Shown piece after piece: positions 25,873-35,635 of a stretch of 58,035 nt of DNA; position 1 is the stretch's first letter, and each line of letters begins with the position of its first letter. Both the position numbers and the translations under genes were made by a program. The stretch comes from Lachnospiraceae bacterium (GTDB taxonomy: Bacteria; Bacillota; Clostridia; Lachnospirales; Lachnospiraceae): assembly GCA_029007885.1 (NCBI GenBank), contig JAQXIR010000022.1, positions 1-58,035 on the forward strand. Direction: 5' to 3'. Below the pieces are notes generated by a model. That model was not told the DNA's origin. It did not search any database and saw only the letters and a program-made list of their open reading frames with translations.

Positions 25873-27480
25873 ATGGCTGTAAAATACGTATTTGTAACCG
25901 GAGGCGTTGTTTCCGGTCTTGGAAAAGGAATTACCGCCGCATCTTTAGGACGATTGTTAAAGGCCCGCGGCTATCAGGTAACGATGCAGAAATTTGACCC
26001 CTATATTAACATTGACCCGGGAACTATGAACCCAATTCAACACGGAGAAGTTTTTGTAACGGATGACGGGACGGAAACTGATTTGGATTTGGGGCATTAT
26101 GAGCGTTTTATTGATGAAAACTTAAATAAGAATTCTAATGTAACAACAGGAAAGGTTTACTGGTCTGTTTTGCAAAAAGAACGTCGTGGCGATTACGGTG
26201 GCGGTACGGTTCAGGTAATTCCCCATATTACGAATGAAATTAAAAGCCGTTTTTACAGCAACGACTCTGATTCCGATATGCGGATTGCGATTATTGAGGT
26301 CGGCGGCACGGTCGGTGATATTGAGAGCCAGCCTTTCTTAGAGGCCATCCGTCAGTTCCAGCATGAAGTCGGACATGAAAATGCCATTTTGATTCATGTA
26401 ACTTTGATTCCTTACCTGAGTGCTTCCCAGGAAATGAAGACGAAGCCTACACAGGCGAGTGTGAAGGAATTGCAGGGAATGGGAATCTGGCCGGATATTA
26501 TCGTATGTCGCAGTGAGCATCCTCTTACCGATGGTATTAAAGATAAAATTGCATTGTTTTGTAATGTCCCAAGCAGCCATGTTCTTCAGAATCTGGATGT
26601 GGAATATTTATATGAAGCACCGCTTGCCATGGAAAAAGAACACCTTGCGCAGGTTGTCTGCGAATGTCTGCATATTGAAGACAGAGAACCGGATCTTACG
26701 GATTGGAAAGAAATGGTGCAGGCATTGCGCACTCCCACAGATGATGTCACTGTTGCTTTAGTCGGAAAATATACCCAGCTGCACGATGCCTATATCAGTG
26801 TCGTGGAATCCTTAAAGCACGGCGGCATTTCCCAACACGCAACTGTAAATATCAAATGGATTGATTCCGAAATCGTGACAGAAGAAAATGTTGAGCAGCT
26901 TCTTTCCGATGTAAACGGCATCCTTGTGCCGGGTGGTTTCGGTACAAGAGGCATTGAAGGTATGATTCTTGCGATTCGTTATGCAAGAGAAAACCGCATT
27001 CCTTTTCTTGGTCTCTGCCTCGGTATGCAGTTATCGATTGTGGAATATGCCAGAAATGTTGTCGGATACCGCGATGCTCACAGTATGGAATTAAACCCCG
27101 ACACTACACATCCCGTTATCGCACTGATGCCGGACCAAAACGGTGTGGAAGATATCGGTGGCACTTTGCGTCTCGGTTCTTATCCATGCGTACTTGACAA
27201 GACAACAAAAGCATATGCTCTTTACGGTGAAGAAACTATCCATGAACGTCACAGACACCGCTATGAAGTAAATAATGAATATCGGGATGTTTTAACAAGA
27301 AACGGCATGAAACTTTCCGGCACCTCTCCCGACGGCAGGATTGTTGAAATGTGCGAAATTCCTGATCATCCCTTTTTCCTTGCAACGCAGGCTCACCCGG
27401 AATTAAAATCACGGCCTAACCATCCGCATCCTTTATTCAAAGGCTTTGTGGAAGCTGCTTTAAAGCAGAAATATTCTTAA
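25873..27480 (+). CDS. pyrG: CTP synthase
   Basis: Glutamine-dependent synthesis of CTP from UTP, 535 residues. The synthetase domain begins [21 protein letters not shown] and holds [16 protein letters not shown] and [23 protein letters not shown]; the C-terminal class I amidotransferase has [10 protein letters not shown] with the nucleophilic Cys, and the HP-E pair in [22 protein letters not shown] lies eight bases before the ATG. It is a monocistronic gene divergent from ftsH. Confidence 0.97.
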   Translation: MAVKYVFVTGGVVSGLGKGITAASLGRLLKARGYQVTMQKFDPYINIDPGTMNPIQHGEVFVTDDGTETDLDLGHYERFIDENLNKNSNVTTGKVYWSVLQKERRGDYGGGTVQVIPHITNEIKSRFYSNDSDSDMRIAIIEVGGTVGDIESQPFLEAIRQFQHEVGHENAILIHVTLIPYLSASQEMKTKPTQASVKELQGMGIWPDIIVCRSEHPLTDGIKDKIALFCNVPSSHVLQNLDVEYLYEAPLAMEKEHLAQVVCECLHIEDREPDLTDWKEMVQALRTPTDDVTVALVGKYTQLHDAYISVVESLKHGGISQHATVNIKWIDSEIVTEENVEQLLSDVNGILVPGGFGTRGIEGMILAIRYARENRIPFLGLCLGMQLSIVEYARNVVGYRDAHSMELNPDTTHPVIALMPDQNGVEDIGGTLRLGSYPCVLDKTTKAYALYGEETIHERHRHRYEVNNEYRDVLTRNGMKLSGTSPDGRIVEMCEIPDHPFFLATQAHPELKSRPNHPHPLFKGFVEAALKQKYS

Positions 27481-27488
27481 ACAGCAGA

Positions 27489-27515
27489 AAAACGAGGGGA
27501 AATCCCCTCGTTTTT
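27489..27515. terminator. Bidirectional terminator of pyrG and the DUF378 gene
   Basis: AAAACGAGGGGA pairs with TCCCCTCGTTTT around a two-base loop with T runs on both strands, between convergent genes. Confidence 0.88.
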
Positions 27516-27517
27516 CT

Positions 27518-27730
27518 TTATTCCTGTTCTGACGGATTCATCTGTCCGAAAAATGTGATCAGATAAATACCACAGATTCCGACCAGAATATATACCACTC
27601 TTGTAAGCCATGTCATTTCCCCGAAAAGCACAGATACCAGATTAAATCCGAAAATCCCGATTAATCCCCAGTTTAAAGCACCGATAATGGCAATCGTCAG
27701 AGCAGTATAACTGATTGTTTTATATGCCAT
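27518..27730 (-). CDS. DUF378 family small membrane protein (YuzA-like)
   Basis: Seventy residues with two hydrophobic helices. ALTIAIIGALNWGLIGIFGFNLV and the second helix VVYILVGICGIYLI are the DUF378 pattern seen in B. subtilis YuzA. The function is unknown. It stands alone with its own ribosome binding site (AGGGAAG). Confidence 0.85.
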   Translation of the reverse strand: MAYKTISYTALTIAIIGALNWGLIGIFGFNLVSVLFGEMTWLTRVVYILVGICGIYLITFFGQMNPSEQE

Positions 27731-27893
27731 ATTCTTCCCTGCCTTTCAAACATTTTTTTCGCATTTGCTTTTTGTGGCATTTATAGTATTCTTATCTTTT
27801 AAAAAAAATATTCTTTTGCTATAATAAACTAGAATTCATATTAGGGAAAAAAATAGGAAACAACGCGTAATGATACGCAGATGGGAGCCATTC

Positions 27894-29381
27894 ATGAAAA
27901 TCGGATTTGACAATGATAAATATCTGACAATGCAATCGGAGCATATCAGAGAACGAATCGCACAATTTGACAATAAGCTTTACCTGGAATTTGGCGGAAA
28001 ACTTTTTGACGACTATCACGCATCCCGTGTACTTCCGGGATTTATGCCGGATTCCAAACTTCGGATGCTGCTTCAGTTAAAAGACCAGGCAGAAATCGTT
28101 ATTGTTATCAGTGCAGAAGACATCGAAGGAAACAAAATCCGCGGTGATCTCGGTATCACATATGACCTTGATGTCCTTCGTCTGATTGATGCCTTTCAGG
28201 AAATCGGACTGTTTGTAGGAAGTGTCTGCATCACAAAATATGCCGGTCAGGCAGCTGCAGACCAATTTAAGAAACGCCTTGCCGACTTAAATATCCGTTC
28301 TTACAATCATTATAAAATTCCGGGGTATCCGAGTGATGTGAATCGGATTGTAAGTGATGAGGGATACGGAAAAAATGAATATATCGAAACGCAGAGACCT
28401 CTTGTTGTCATAACGGCACCGGGACCGGGCAGCGGTAAGATGGCAACATGCCTTTCCCAGTTATATCATGAACACAAGCGGGGAATTAAAGCCGGTTACG
28501 CCAAGTTTGAAACCTTCCCCTTTTGTAATTTGCCGCTAAAGCATCCGGTTAACATCGCATATGAAGCAGCACCGGCAGATCTAAACGATGTCAATTTGAT
28601 TGATCCGTTCCATTTGGAAGCATATGGTGAAACGACCGTAAATTATAACCGCGATGTGGAGATTTTCCCCGTTTTAAATGCTATGTTTGAACAGATTCTC
28701 GGGAAGAGTCCATACAAATCTCCTACTGACATGGGTGTCAATATGGCAGGAAACTGCATTATCGATGATGACATCTGTCGTCAGGCATCCGAACAGGAAA
28801 TTATCCGCAGGTATTATCAGGCGCTCTGTGATTTAAAACGCGGTCGCGGTTCAAAAGACATTTTATATAAATTGGAATTATTAATGAAACAAGCCTATAT
28901 CACCGTAGAGGACCGTAGTGTTGTCAATGCTGCTTTAGATCGGGAAGCTGCAACAGGACACCCTGCTGTAGCAATAGAACTTCCTGATGGTACATTGGTA
29001 ACGGGAAAGACAACCCCTCTTTTGGGAGCATCGGCTGCCGCACTTTTAAATTCCTTAAAAGTGCTCGGCAATATTGACCACGAAATTCATCTTGTATCTC
29101 CAAAATCCATCGAGCCGATTCAGCGGTTGAAGACGGATTATCTGGGCAGCCAGAATCCTCGTCTTCATACCGATGAGATTTTAATCGCGCTTTCTACTTC
29201 GGCAGCATCCGATAAAAATGCAGAATCTGCCCTTACACAAATTCCGAAGTTAAAAGGCTGTGAAGCACATTCTTCCGTTCTTCTTTCTTCAGTCGATGAG
29301 CAGATTTTCAAACGTCTCGGATTGCATCTGACATGTGAACCGAAGTACGAGTCCAAAAATCGGAAATACCACAAGCACTAA
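27894..29381 (+). CDS. DUF1846 domain-containing protein
   Basis: A 495-residue soluble protein conserved almost full length in Firmicutes. It begins [20 protein letters not shown], and has a P-loop-like [17 protein letters not shown] near residue 180 and [21 protein letters not shown] near 280. A nucleotide-binding or kinase-like role is often supposed but not shown. Start 27894 is chosen over an ATG 24 bp upstream because family members start at MKIGFDN and GGGAG sits eight bases before it. Confidence 0.9.
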   Translation: MKIGFDNDKYLTMQSEHIRERIAQFDNKLYLEFGGKLFDDYHASRVLPGFMPDSKLRMLLQLKDQAEIVIVISAEDIEGNKIRGDLGITYDLDVLRLIDAFQEIGLFVGSVCITKYAGQAAADQFKKRLADLNIRSYNHYKIPGYPSDVNRIVSDEGYGKNEYIETQRPLVVITAPGPGSGKMATCLSQLYHEHKRGIKAGYAKFETFPFCNLPLKHPVNIAYEAAPADLNDVNLIDPFHLEAYGETTVNYNRDVEIFPVLNAMFEQILGKSPYKSPTDMGVNMAGNCIIDDDICRQASEQEIIRRYYQALCDLKRGRGSKDILYKLELLMKQAYITVEDRSVVNAALDREAATGHPAVAIELPDGTLVTGKTTPLLGASAAALLNSLKVLGNIDHEIHLVSPKSIEPIQRLKTDYLGSQNPRLHTDEILIALSTSAASDKNAESALTQIPKLKGCEAHSSVLLSSVDEQIFKRLGLHLTCEPKYESKNRKYHKH

Positions 29382-29391
29382 GGATAAAAAT

Positions 29392-29441
29392 ACGGCACAG
29401 GCAGCAGCCTCTAAATGGCAATCTGCCTGTGCCGTTTTTTT
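29392..29441. terminator. Bidirectional terminator of DUF1846 and pdaA genes
   Basis: ACGGCACAGGCAG (29392-29404) and CTGCCTGTGCCGT (29423-29435) form a perfect 13-base-pair stem followed by seven Ts on the plus strand; the T run overlaps the pdaA stop codon on the other strand. Confidence 0.88.
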
Positions 29442-30240
29442 ATAGTTCTTTCAGGGTTCCGAAGGAATACCCCATTTCTCTCCATTTTCCGATTAATTCT
29501 CCCAATATCTCACCATTGGTTTTCGAAGTGGAATGCAGCAGCACAACTGCTCCGGGATGAATTCTTCCAAGTAATTTTTCAAATGCCTGCTCTTTTGTGG
29601 GCTGATTATCGTCATACCAGTCAACATAGGCAAGGCTCCAGAAAATTGTTTTATATCCCATCTCATCTGCCATTTTGAGACTGTTTTCACTGTACTTTCC
29701 CTGTGGCGGACGATAAAATTTTTCCGATTCCTTTCCTGTAATTTCTTTCAATTTTGTTTCAAAGTCCGTCAGTTCTTTTGCAAATTCTTCCTTGCCCATA
29801 CATGACATGTCACGATGATGATAGGTATGATTACCAATCATATGACCTTCATTTACCATTCTTTTTACCAATTCCGGTTCTGTTTCCAGATAATTTCCCA
29901 CTAAAAAGAACGTGGCAGAGACATTACACTCTTTCAAGGTGTTCAAAATACTTTCCATATACCCATTTTCATAACCACAGTCAAACGTCAGATAAATGGT
30001 CTTTTTATTCTGATTTCCTATGTAATAAGCGTGAAATCGCTCCATTTCTTCCGGCGTACTGTTAGCCGTCGGTGCTTTCCCCTCTTCCGAAAAGCCGAGT
30101 CCCCAGTTTTCGGCTGCTTTTGCTCCCGCAGACATTGTTTCATAGTAACTGACTCCTTTTGCGATTGCAAATCCGAGCATCATCAGCGAAATCATTGCCG
30201 TAAATACACGCAACGGTGTTTTTTGCATGCTCTGTTCCAT
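29440..30240 (-). CDS. pdaA: PdaA-type polysaccharide deacetylase (muramic delta-lactam biosynthesis)
   Basis: A 266-residue NodB-fold deacetylase with an N-terminal signal/anchor helix. Catalytic motifs are IYLTFDCGYENGY (Asp base; PdaA of B. subtilis has TFDNGYENG), GNHTYHHRDMS (metal His), FYRPPQGKYSE and VVLLHSTSKTNGE. This pattern fits PdaA, which removes the acetyl group in forming muramic delta-lactam of spore cortex, better than chitin or PgdA deacetylases. The chosen ATG has GGAG six bases upstream. An in-frame ATG at 30294 overlaps the MATE stop but has no ribosome binding site and would lie inside a terminator hairpin. Confidence 0.88.
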   Translation of the reverse strand: MEQSMQKTPLRVFTAMISLMMLGFAIAKGVSYYETMSAGAKAAENWGLGFSEEGKAPTANSTPEEMERFHAYYIGNQNKKTIYLTFDCGYENGYMESILNTLKECNVSATFFLVGNYLETEPELVKRMVNEGHMIGNHTYHHRDMSCMGKEEFAKELTDFETKLKEITGKESEKFYRPPQGKYSENSLKMADEMGYKTIFWSLAYVDWYDDNQPTKEQAFEKLLGRIHPGAVVLLHSTSKTNGEILGELIGKWREMGYSFGTLKEL

Positions 30241-30284
30241 AAAAAACTCCAATATATCTGTTATTCCAGTATATTGGAGTTTTT
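30241..30284. terminator. Terminator of the MATE gene that contains the pdaA ribosome binding site
   Basis: AACTCCAATATA (30245-30256) and its complement (30270-30281) form a perfect 12-base-pair stem with a 13-base loop and T runs on both strands. It lies seven bases after the MATE stop. The GGAG used by pdaA is in the minus-strand 3' arm, so the folded stem both ends transcription and hides the ribosome binding site. Confidence 0.75.
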
Positions 30285-30290
30285 TCTCAT

Positions 30291-31640
30291 TCATTCACAA
30301 TATTTTGCTTTCTGTGCGTTTGCCCACGGTCCTTTCCGATAAAACATGACAGAGAGAACGGTTGCCGTACTCCAGCCGATTGGCCATGCCAGCCAGATTC
30401 CGGTTGCACCAAGGCTGCTTTTGGAAAATACAATTGCAAGCACTACCCTTAAAATCAAATCTGTAAAAGTAGCTGCCATAAACCGTTCCATAAGTCCCGA
30501 GCCGCGCAGTACTCCGTCTGCTACCAGTTTCATGGATACGACAAAATAGAACGGTGCCACAATCCGTAAAAAGATTACTCCTGTGTCCATTGCAGCATCC
30601 GTCGGTTCATTCATAAAGAGCAGCACCAGATAACGTCCTGCCAAGAGATACAGCAAAACAAGCGGGATGCAAAGCATCCATACCATTTTGATACCGGCAC
30701 GAAAGCCTTCCTTAATCCGATACAGCTTATTAGCTCCTAAGTTTTGTGCCGTAAAATTAGAGATTCCGTTTGCCAGTGTCGTGAAAGAAGTAATGACAAG
30801 ATTATTTAATTTAATTGCTGCCGAATATCCCGCAATAACACCGGAGCCAAATCCGTTAATGACACTCTGGATTACAATATTTCCCACAGAAATAAAACTT
30901 TGCTGTAAAATGCTCGGTACTGCCACTCTTGCAAATTTTGCAAAAAGTGTCCAGGAGTAGATGGGATATTTCCCCCGGGTATGCATTCCTGCCAGTCTTT
31001 TAAAAACAACAACCATCGCCAGTATACAGCTGACTCCCTGGCAAAGAAATGTCGCCCACGCAACACCTGCCACACCCATATGTAAAGACTGTACAAAGAA
31101 GATATCGACCGCAATATTGGCTGTCGAAGAAATTGCCAAAAAAATAAACGGTGTTTTGGAATCACCGAGTGCTGAAAAGATTCCTGTTGCAATGTTATAA
31201 AAAAACATGAACGGAAGTCCCCATATATAGATTGTAAGATATAAAGCGGAATCTGTAAAAATATTCTCCGGAGTCCGTATCAAATACAGTAAATCTTTTC
31301 CAAACAAGATGCCTGACACCATCAGGATTGCACATGTTACTCCGCTTGCAATCAAAGCTGTATAAACACCTGTTTTCATTTCCTCTATTTTCTTTGCTCC
31401 GAATAACTGTGATACGATAACGGAGCAGCCGATGTTGCATCCGACTGCAAAAGCCAGAAAAATCAAAGTAATCTCATAACTGTTTCCGACTGCTGCCAAT
31501 GCGTTTTCTCCAATCAGTTTTCCGGCAATCAAACTGTCAGCAATATTATATAGCTGTTGAAAAATAACACTTCCAAATAAAGGAATGCAGAATTTCCAGA
31601 GAACATTCTCTGCTTTCCCCACTGTAAGATCTTTATTCAT
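30291..31640 (-). CDS. MATE family efflux transporter
   Basis: A 449-residue multidrug-and-toxin-extrusion type transporter with 12 helices. KFCIPLFGSVIFQQLYNIADSLIAGKLIGENALAAVGNSYEI at the start of helix 1-2 and the internal repeat SFTTLANGISNFTAQNLGAN are typical of the NorM/DinF-like group. The substrate is unknown. It follows the glycosyltransferase gene by 27 bp and ends in a hairpin terminator. In this cluster it could export a lipid-linked product, which is only a guess. Confidence 0.88.
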   Translation of the reverse strand: MNKDLTVGKAENVLWKFCIPLFGSVIFQQLYNIADSLIAGKLIGENALAAVGNSYEITLIFLAFAVGCNIGCSVIVSQLFGAKKIEEMKTGVYTALIASGVTCAILMVSGILFGKDLLYLIRTPENIFTDSALYLTIYIWGLPFMFFYNIATGIFSALGDSKTPFIFLAISSTANIAVDIFFVQSLHMGVAGVAWATFLCQGVSCILAMVVVFKRLAGMHTRGKYPIYSWTLFAKFARVAVPSILQQSFISVGNIVIQSVINGFGSGVIAGYSAAIKLNNLVITSFTTLANGISNFTAQNLGANKLYRIKEGFRAGIKMVWMLCIPLVLLYLLAGRYLVLLFMNEPTDAAMDTGVIFLRIVAPFYFVVSMKLVADGVLRGSGLMERFMAATFTDLILRVVLAIVFSKSSLGATGIWLAWPIGWSTATVLSVMFYRKGPWANAQKAKYCE

Positions 31641-31667
31641 TTGTTCCTCCGAGTCATTCTCTTTTGT

Positions 31668-32774
31668 CTATATTTGATTCTCAATAAAATCACAAATCCT
31701 TTTTGCGGAATCAGACAGAATATTTTCTTTTTGTTTCATAATCATTTCATTGGCAAGTGTTTTGTCATGCATTAACACAAGCCCCTGTTCTATCTGTCCT
31801 TTGATTGTCATGGCACTCCTGCTCATGCCAAATTTTGTGAAAAATTTCCGGTTCGCTGTTTCACAACCCGGTATCGGATCGGTATGTACGATAGGAATCC
31901 CTGCTACTGCTGCCTCCGTAGAAGTCAGACCGCCCGGTTTTGTAAAGAGTACATCGCATGCTTTTAAGTACAGCGGCATCTGAGTCGTAAAGCCCAGTAT
32001 GGTAATCCTTTCACTTTTTCCGTATCGTTTACGCATATTACGCTCCACTTTCCGGTTATTTCCGCAAACAATTAAAATCTGTTCCTCGTTGCTCTCTTTT
32101 AGAAGTGTTCCTACCAGCTTAACCATATCCCCGGCACCCATGCTTCCGCCGACTACCAAGAAATATTTTCCGTCTTCTGCCAGTCCCAGTTTCTTTCTTG
32201 CATCCGCCTTGGAGATTGTACGCCTGCAGGCACGTGATACGGGAATTCCCAGATTAACCAGTTTTTCCTGTGGTATGCCACGTTTAACGCAGGATTTTTT
32301 CAGTTTTGCATGCGGGAGAATATAATAATCGCATTCTGTTTCCTCCCAAAATGGAATACAGGTATAGTCTGTCATGACCGCAATTGTGAGCGGCAGCTGC
32401 ATTCCTTTTTGTTTCATATATGTAATAGTTTCTGCCGGATAAAGATGCGGCATAATAATGACGTCCACCGGGTTTTCCCTGATATAGGTATCCAGATATT
32501 TCGCCATTCTTCCATTCACATAATAGACCGGTGATTTTTTCATCAGTCTGCTTACCAGCATTCCTATTTTGTAAATAATCCCGAATAATGCCGGTGTCTT
32601 CTTTACAATCTGCACATATCCGTCTCCGACAAGTTTGGAAACACCTTCCCCCGCAAGGCAAAGATAATCCAGCACGTATGCCTCATCACCACGTTCCAGC
32701 AATTCTTCGGCAATTGCTTTTCCTGCGGAATTATGGCCTCCACCGGTATTACAGGACAAAATCAACGCTTTCAT
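31668..32774 (-). CDS. MGDG synthase/UgtP-like glycosyltransferase (GT28)
   Basis: A 368-residue glycosyltransferase that should add sugar to diacylglycerol or a related lipid at the inner membrane face. KALILSCNTGGGHNSAGKAI is the MGDG_synth N-terminal motif; the GT28 C-terminal half has VVGGSMGAGDM, GFTTQMPLYLKACDVLFTKPGGLTSTEAAVAGIP and IPGCETANRKF (nucleotide-sugar pocket). ATG at 32774 overlaps the stop of the preceding PlsY-like gene (ATGA) with GGAG six bases before it; a GTG at 32786 is the alternative. Coupled to a PlsY-like acyltransferase, it suggests a glycolipid pathway. Confidence 0.88.
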   Translation of the reverse strand: MKALILSCNTGGGHNSAGKAIAEELLERGDEAYVLDYLCLAGEGVSKLVGDGYVQIVKKTPALFGIIYKIGMLVSRLMKKSPVYYVNGRMAKYLDTYIRENPVDVIIMPHLYPAETITYMKQKGMQLPLTIAVMTDYTCIPFWEETECDYYILPHAKLKKSCVKRGIPQEKLVNLGIPVSRACRRTISKADARKKLGLAEDGKYFLVVGGSMGAGDMVKLVGTLLKESNEEQILIVCGNNRKVERNMRKRYGKSERITILGFTTQMPLYLKACDVLFTKPGGLTSTEAAVAGIPIVHTDPIPGCETANRKFFTKFGMSRSAMTIKGQIEQGLVLMHDKTLANEMIMKQKENILSDSAKRICDFIENQI

Positions 32775-33394
32775 TCCATTCTCCACTTCCTTCTGCTTTC
32801 TTCCTGTCGTTCCTTTGCTGTTTGTGCCATATAATGCTTATAGACAACCACTGCACAAATAAACAGGATTCCATAGAGCACCGCCTTCTCTTTCACCCAA
32901 AACAGACTCACCGCTGCAAAACACAGATAGGCAATCATGCTCCGTTTTGCATGAGATTTTATCGGCAGCAACAGGGAAAATAAGAGGTAGCATATAATTA
33001 GAAGTAACAACGGACGATAAAACGGAAGTAATCCAATTAATACGCCAAACGAAACCGCTATCGCTTTTCCTCCGTGATAATGGTGAAAAACGGAAAAGGC
33101 ATGTCCAAGAACAGGTGCTGCCATCACAAACATAAACCAAAGGGAAGCCATTCCCAGTTTATTTCTGCACATTGCTACCGGAATGATTCCTTTTAATAAA
33201 TCTGCAAGCAGTGTAAAAATGCCACAGCCGATTCCGCCGCAGACAAATGCATTAAATGTTCCCGGATTGCCATCCTCTGCATCTTCCCTGATATCGATTC
33301 CTTTCCAGATTTTCGGTATCTCATATCCGAAGAGAATGCTTCCCGATAAATATCCGAGAAGAATATAAAACAAATAGCTAAGGTCAGTTCTCAT
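32771..33394 (-). CDS. Divergent PlsY-like glycerol-3-phosphate acyltransferase
   Basis: A 207-residue membrane protein with five to six helices. PlsY transfers acyl groups from acyl-phosphate to glycerol-3-phosphate. The three signature loops are recognisable but changed: SGSILFGYEI, DGNPGTFNAFVCGG (PlsY normally GSGNPGATN) and HHYHGGKAIAVSFGVLIGL (normally GGKGVAT). Divergence this strong suggests a paralog with another acceptor, with a canonical PlsY elsewhere. The start at 33394 has AGAGGGATGG upstream and overlaps the end of the hybrid kinase gene by 11 bp. Confidence 0.8.
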   Translation of the reverse strand: MRTDLSYLFYILLGYLSGSILFGYEIPKIWKGIDIREDAEDGNPGTFNAFVCGGIGCGIFTLLADLLKGIIPVAMCRNKLGMASLWFMFVMAAPVLGHAFSVFHHYHGGKAIAVSFGVLIGLLPFYRPLLLLIICYLLFSLLLPIKSHAKRSMIAYLCFAAVSLFWVKEKAVLYGILFICAVVVYKHYMAQTAKERQEESRRKWRME

Positions 33395-35495
33395 ATTCCA
33401 TCCCTCTTTTGTATGGTGCAAGAATTTCATATAGTGCCGCCGGTTCAATCGGTTTTTCCAGATATGCTTGAATTCCTGCTTTTTGAAATCCTTTGATATC
33501 TTCTGTACAAATACTTGCCGTCATAGCAATAATCGGTATTTTTTCAGCATCTTTGCGGTCAAATCCTCTAATCAATTCTGCTGCCCGGATACCATCCATT
33601 ACAGGCATCATCACATCCATCAAAATTGCGTCAAACGTTTGCTCTGCGGATTTTGCAAAAATATCGACTGCCGCCTGTCCGTGTGATGCGCATACTACAG
33701 AAGCTCCCAATTCTTCCAATTCATACTGTATGATTTCCATATTCAATTCATTATCCTCAGCCAAAAGTATTTTCATACCGGCTAAATCAGAATCCTTCTT
33801 ATCAGTTTCCTCCGTCTTTTCTATATTGTCAATATCAAATGATAACGTTACGATAAAAGTCGTGCCTTTCTGTAATTTGCTGTCTATCTGGATATCGCCG
33901 CCCATCATATCTAATTCATGGAACAGATACTTTTGGAATTCTTCACTTATTCCGATTCCGTTATCCTGTATTTCAAAACGAATAACCGCAATTTTCTCAT
34001 TCGATTCTATTTCCGTTGCACGGAAGGAAACAATTCCTTCCTGCGGTGTAACCTTAATTGCATTGTCTAAAATGTTATCTAAAATCCGGCACAGTCTCTC
34101 TTTATCCCCCAGCAAATAGGAATGAAGAATATTTTCATCCTGCACCGTAAACACCATTTTTTTCTTTTCGACTTTATCTTTTACGGAGTCTGCACAATCC
34201 TGCAGGACACGGTGTATGTCCATCGGCGTCTTTGTAATGATTCCCTTTCCCGACTCCAGTCGATTGATTGCCATCACATCGTTAATCAAGGCAAGCATCT
34301 GTGCACAGGAGGAAGATACTTTGCCCAGGCAATCCCGAATTCGATCCGGGTCCTCCATATTTTTCAATGCGATATCCGTCATATCGATAATTCCGTTAAT
34401 CGGAGTTCTGATGTCCTGTGATATCTGCGACAGAAATCTCCGTTTGGCAGCACTTGCCTCATCCGCTTCTTTAATCGCCTGCTCCAGAACCAGATTTTCC
34501 GCTTCCCGGTGCTTCAGTTTCTGTTTGCTGTCATGGAAGGAATTAGAATAAACTACGGCAAATGATAAAAGTGCAATCAACGCAACGGCAATCAGTCCCA
34601 TCGCTATTGTGGTAAAATTCATCAAAGCCTCTGTATTGGTACTCAATACGTCCGTCGGAACAAACAGCATCAGCGACCATTTGTCCGAATATACGGGTGC
34701 ACACGCCAAAAAATATTTTCTCTCTCCCGTTGCAAATTCCACACTCCCGGGAATTCCTTCCCTTAGATTCTGTCTTACTTCTTCAGCCGTTCCATTATGC
34801 AAGAAATTTTTTCCTTCCAGTTTCTTTTGCAAGAGATTTTCCGTTTTGACATTGTCATCCGGTCCCCAACCATAAAAAGCGTTGCCTTCTCTGTCTGTCA
34901 GATAGATTTCACATTCGGAGGTAAATTCAGATTCTCCGAATATTTCCTGAAAGGTTTCCATATCTCTTGACAATCCGATATAAACCGCCTTTTCTCCTTG
35001 CGAAAGCACAATCGGCTGTTTTAACGGTACCAGAAATAACATACTTGTTTTCTCTTCAATCTGTCTAATAAGAACCTGTTCATTTTTAGAATCTGTATTC
35101 CATTCTTCTAAAATACCTGTTTTTCCATCCATACACAGGTACTTTCCTTCTTCATCCACAATAAGAGTGCCTACTTCATCCGGAAGAAGATTGGTCTGTA
35201 TCTGCGTAAGCCGCTCCATAAGTGTTTCTTCAGATTCCGTGGAAGTGGTATCTATATGAAGAACAATCTGGTTAGAAAACTTCAGATACTCTGATATTAC
35301 AAGATCCACGGTATGTGCCGTTTTCTCCGTAATTTCATTCAAGTGCGAGCTACGATCCTCATACAGACGCTTATCCATAGAAGAATAGAATAACAGGATT
35401 GCAAAAATGCAGATACCCGCCAACACTGCAATCGGCAGCAGCGCATTTGATGAAAAATCTTCTCTTCCCTTTTGTTCCCGGCTCTCTTTTTTCAT
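33384..35495 (-). CDS. Degenerate hybrid sensor histidine kinase/receiver protein
   Basis: A 703-residue membrane receptor. Two membrane segments (about residues 18-38 and 288-312) bracket an extracellular dCache-like sensor domain. The dimerisation helix reads FLSQISQDIRTPINGI; the phospho-acceptor His of SHEIRTP is Gln360. The ATPase domain keeps an N box (NILDNAIK) and DNGIGI near 510, but the F box and glycine-rich G2 lid are missing: DNGIGIS leads within about 20 residues into MMGGDIQIDS. The C-terminal receiver is intact (LLAEDNE, phospho-Asp627 in ILMDVMMPVMDG, and EKPIEP). It cannot autophosphorylate in the usual way. It has its own promoter and heads the lipid cluster. Confidence 0.88.
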   Translation of the reverse strand: MKKESREQKGREDFSSNALLPIAVLAGICIFAILLFYSSMDKRLYEDRSSHLNEITEKTAHTVDLVISEYLKFSNQIVLHIDTTSTESEETLMERLTQIQTNLLPDEVGTLIVDEEGKYLCMDGKTGILEEWNTDSKNEQVLIRQIEEKTSMLFLVPLKQPIVLSQGEKAVYIGLSRDMETFQEIFGESEFTSECEIYLTDREGNAFYGWGPDDNVKTENLLQKKLEGKNFLHNGTAEEVRQNLREGIPGSVEFATGERKYFLACAPVYSDKWSLMLFVPTDVLSTNTEALMNFTTIAMGLIAVALIALLSFAVVYSNSFHDSKQKLKHREAENLVLEQAIKEADEASAAKRRFLSQISQDIRTPINGIIDMTDIALKNMEDPDRIRDCLGKVSSSCAQMLALINDVMAINRLESGKGIITKTPMDIHRVLQDCADSVKDKVEKKKMVFTVQDENILHSYLLGDKERLCRILDNILDNAIKVTPQEGIVSFRATEIESNEKIAVIRFEIQDNGIGISEEFQKYLFHELDMMGGDIQIDSKLQKGTTFIVTLSFDIDNIEKTEETDKKDSDLAGMKILLAEDNELNMEIIQYELEELGASVVCASHGQAAVDIFAKSAEQTFDAILMDVMMPVMDGIRAAELIRGFDRKDAEKIPIIAMTASICTEDIKGFQKAGIQAYLEKPIEPAALYEILAPYKRGMEYEN

Positions 35496-35549
35496 GCTGA
35501 TTCCCCTGTCATCATTTGTAAAAATGATAGATCGTTTATTATGATACCC

Positions 35550-35578
35550 ATTATATAGAATAAGTACCCTGTTTTCAA
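35550..35578 (-). promoter_or_regulatory. Sigma-A promoter of the hybrid kinase cluster
   Basis: TTGAAA (35573-35578), 17 bp, TATAAT (35550-35555) on the minus strand, about 55 bp before the start codon of the hybrid kinase gene. Confidence 0.8.
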
Positions 35579-35635
35579 ACCAACATTACAAATTTTGACA
35601 GGAACTCATCGACATTATTCGCAAAATAAACTCCT

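Noticed and set aside
30241-30294. pdaA starting at the ATG overlapping the MATE stop
   Set aside because: No ribosome binding site, and the 18 extra codons would translate the terminator hairpin.
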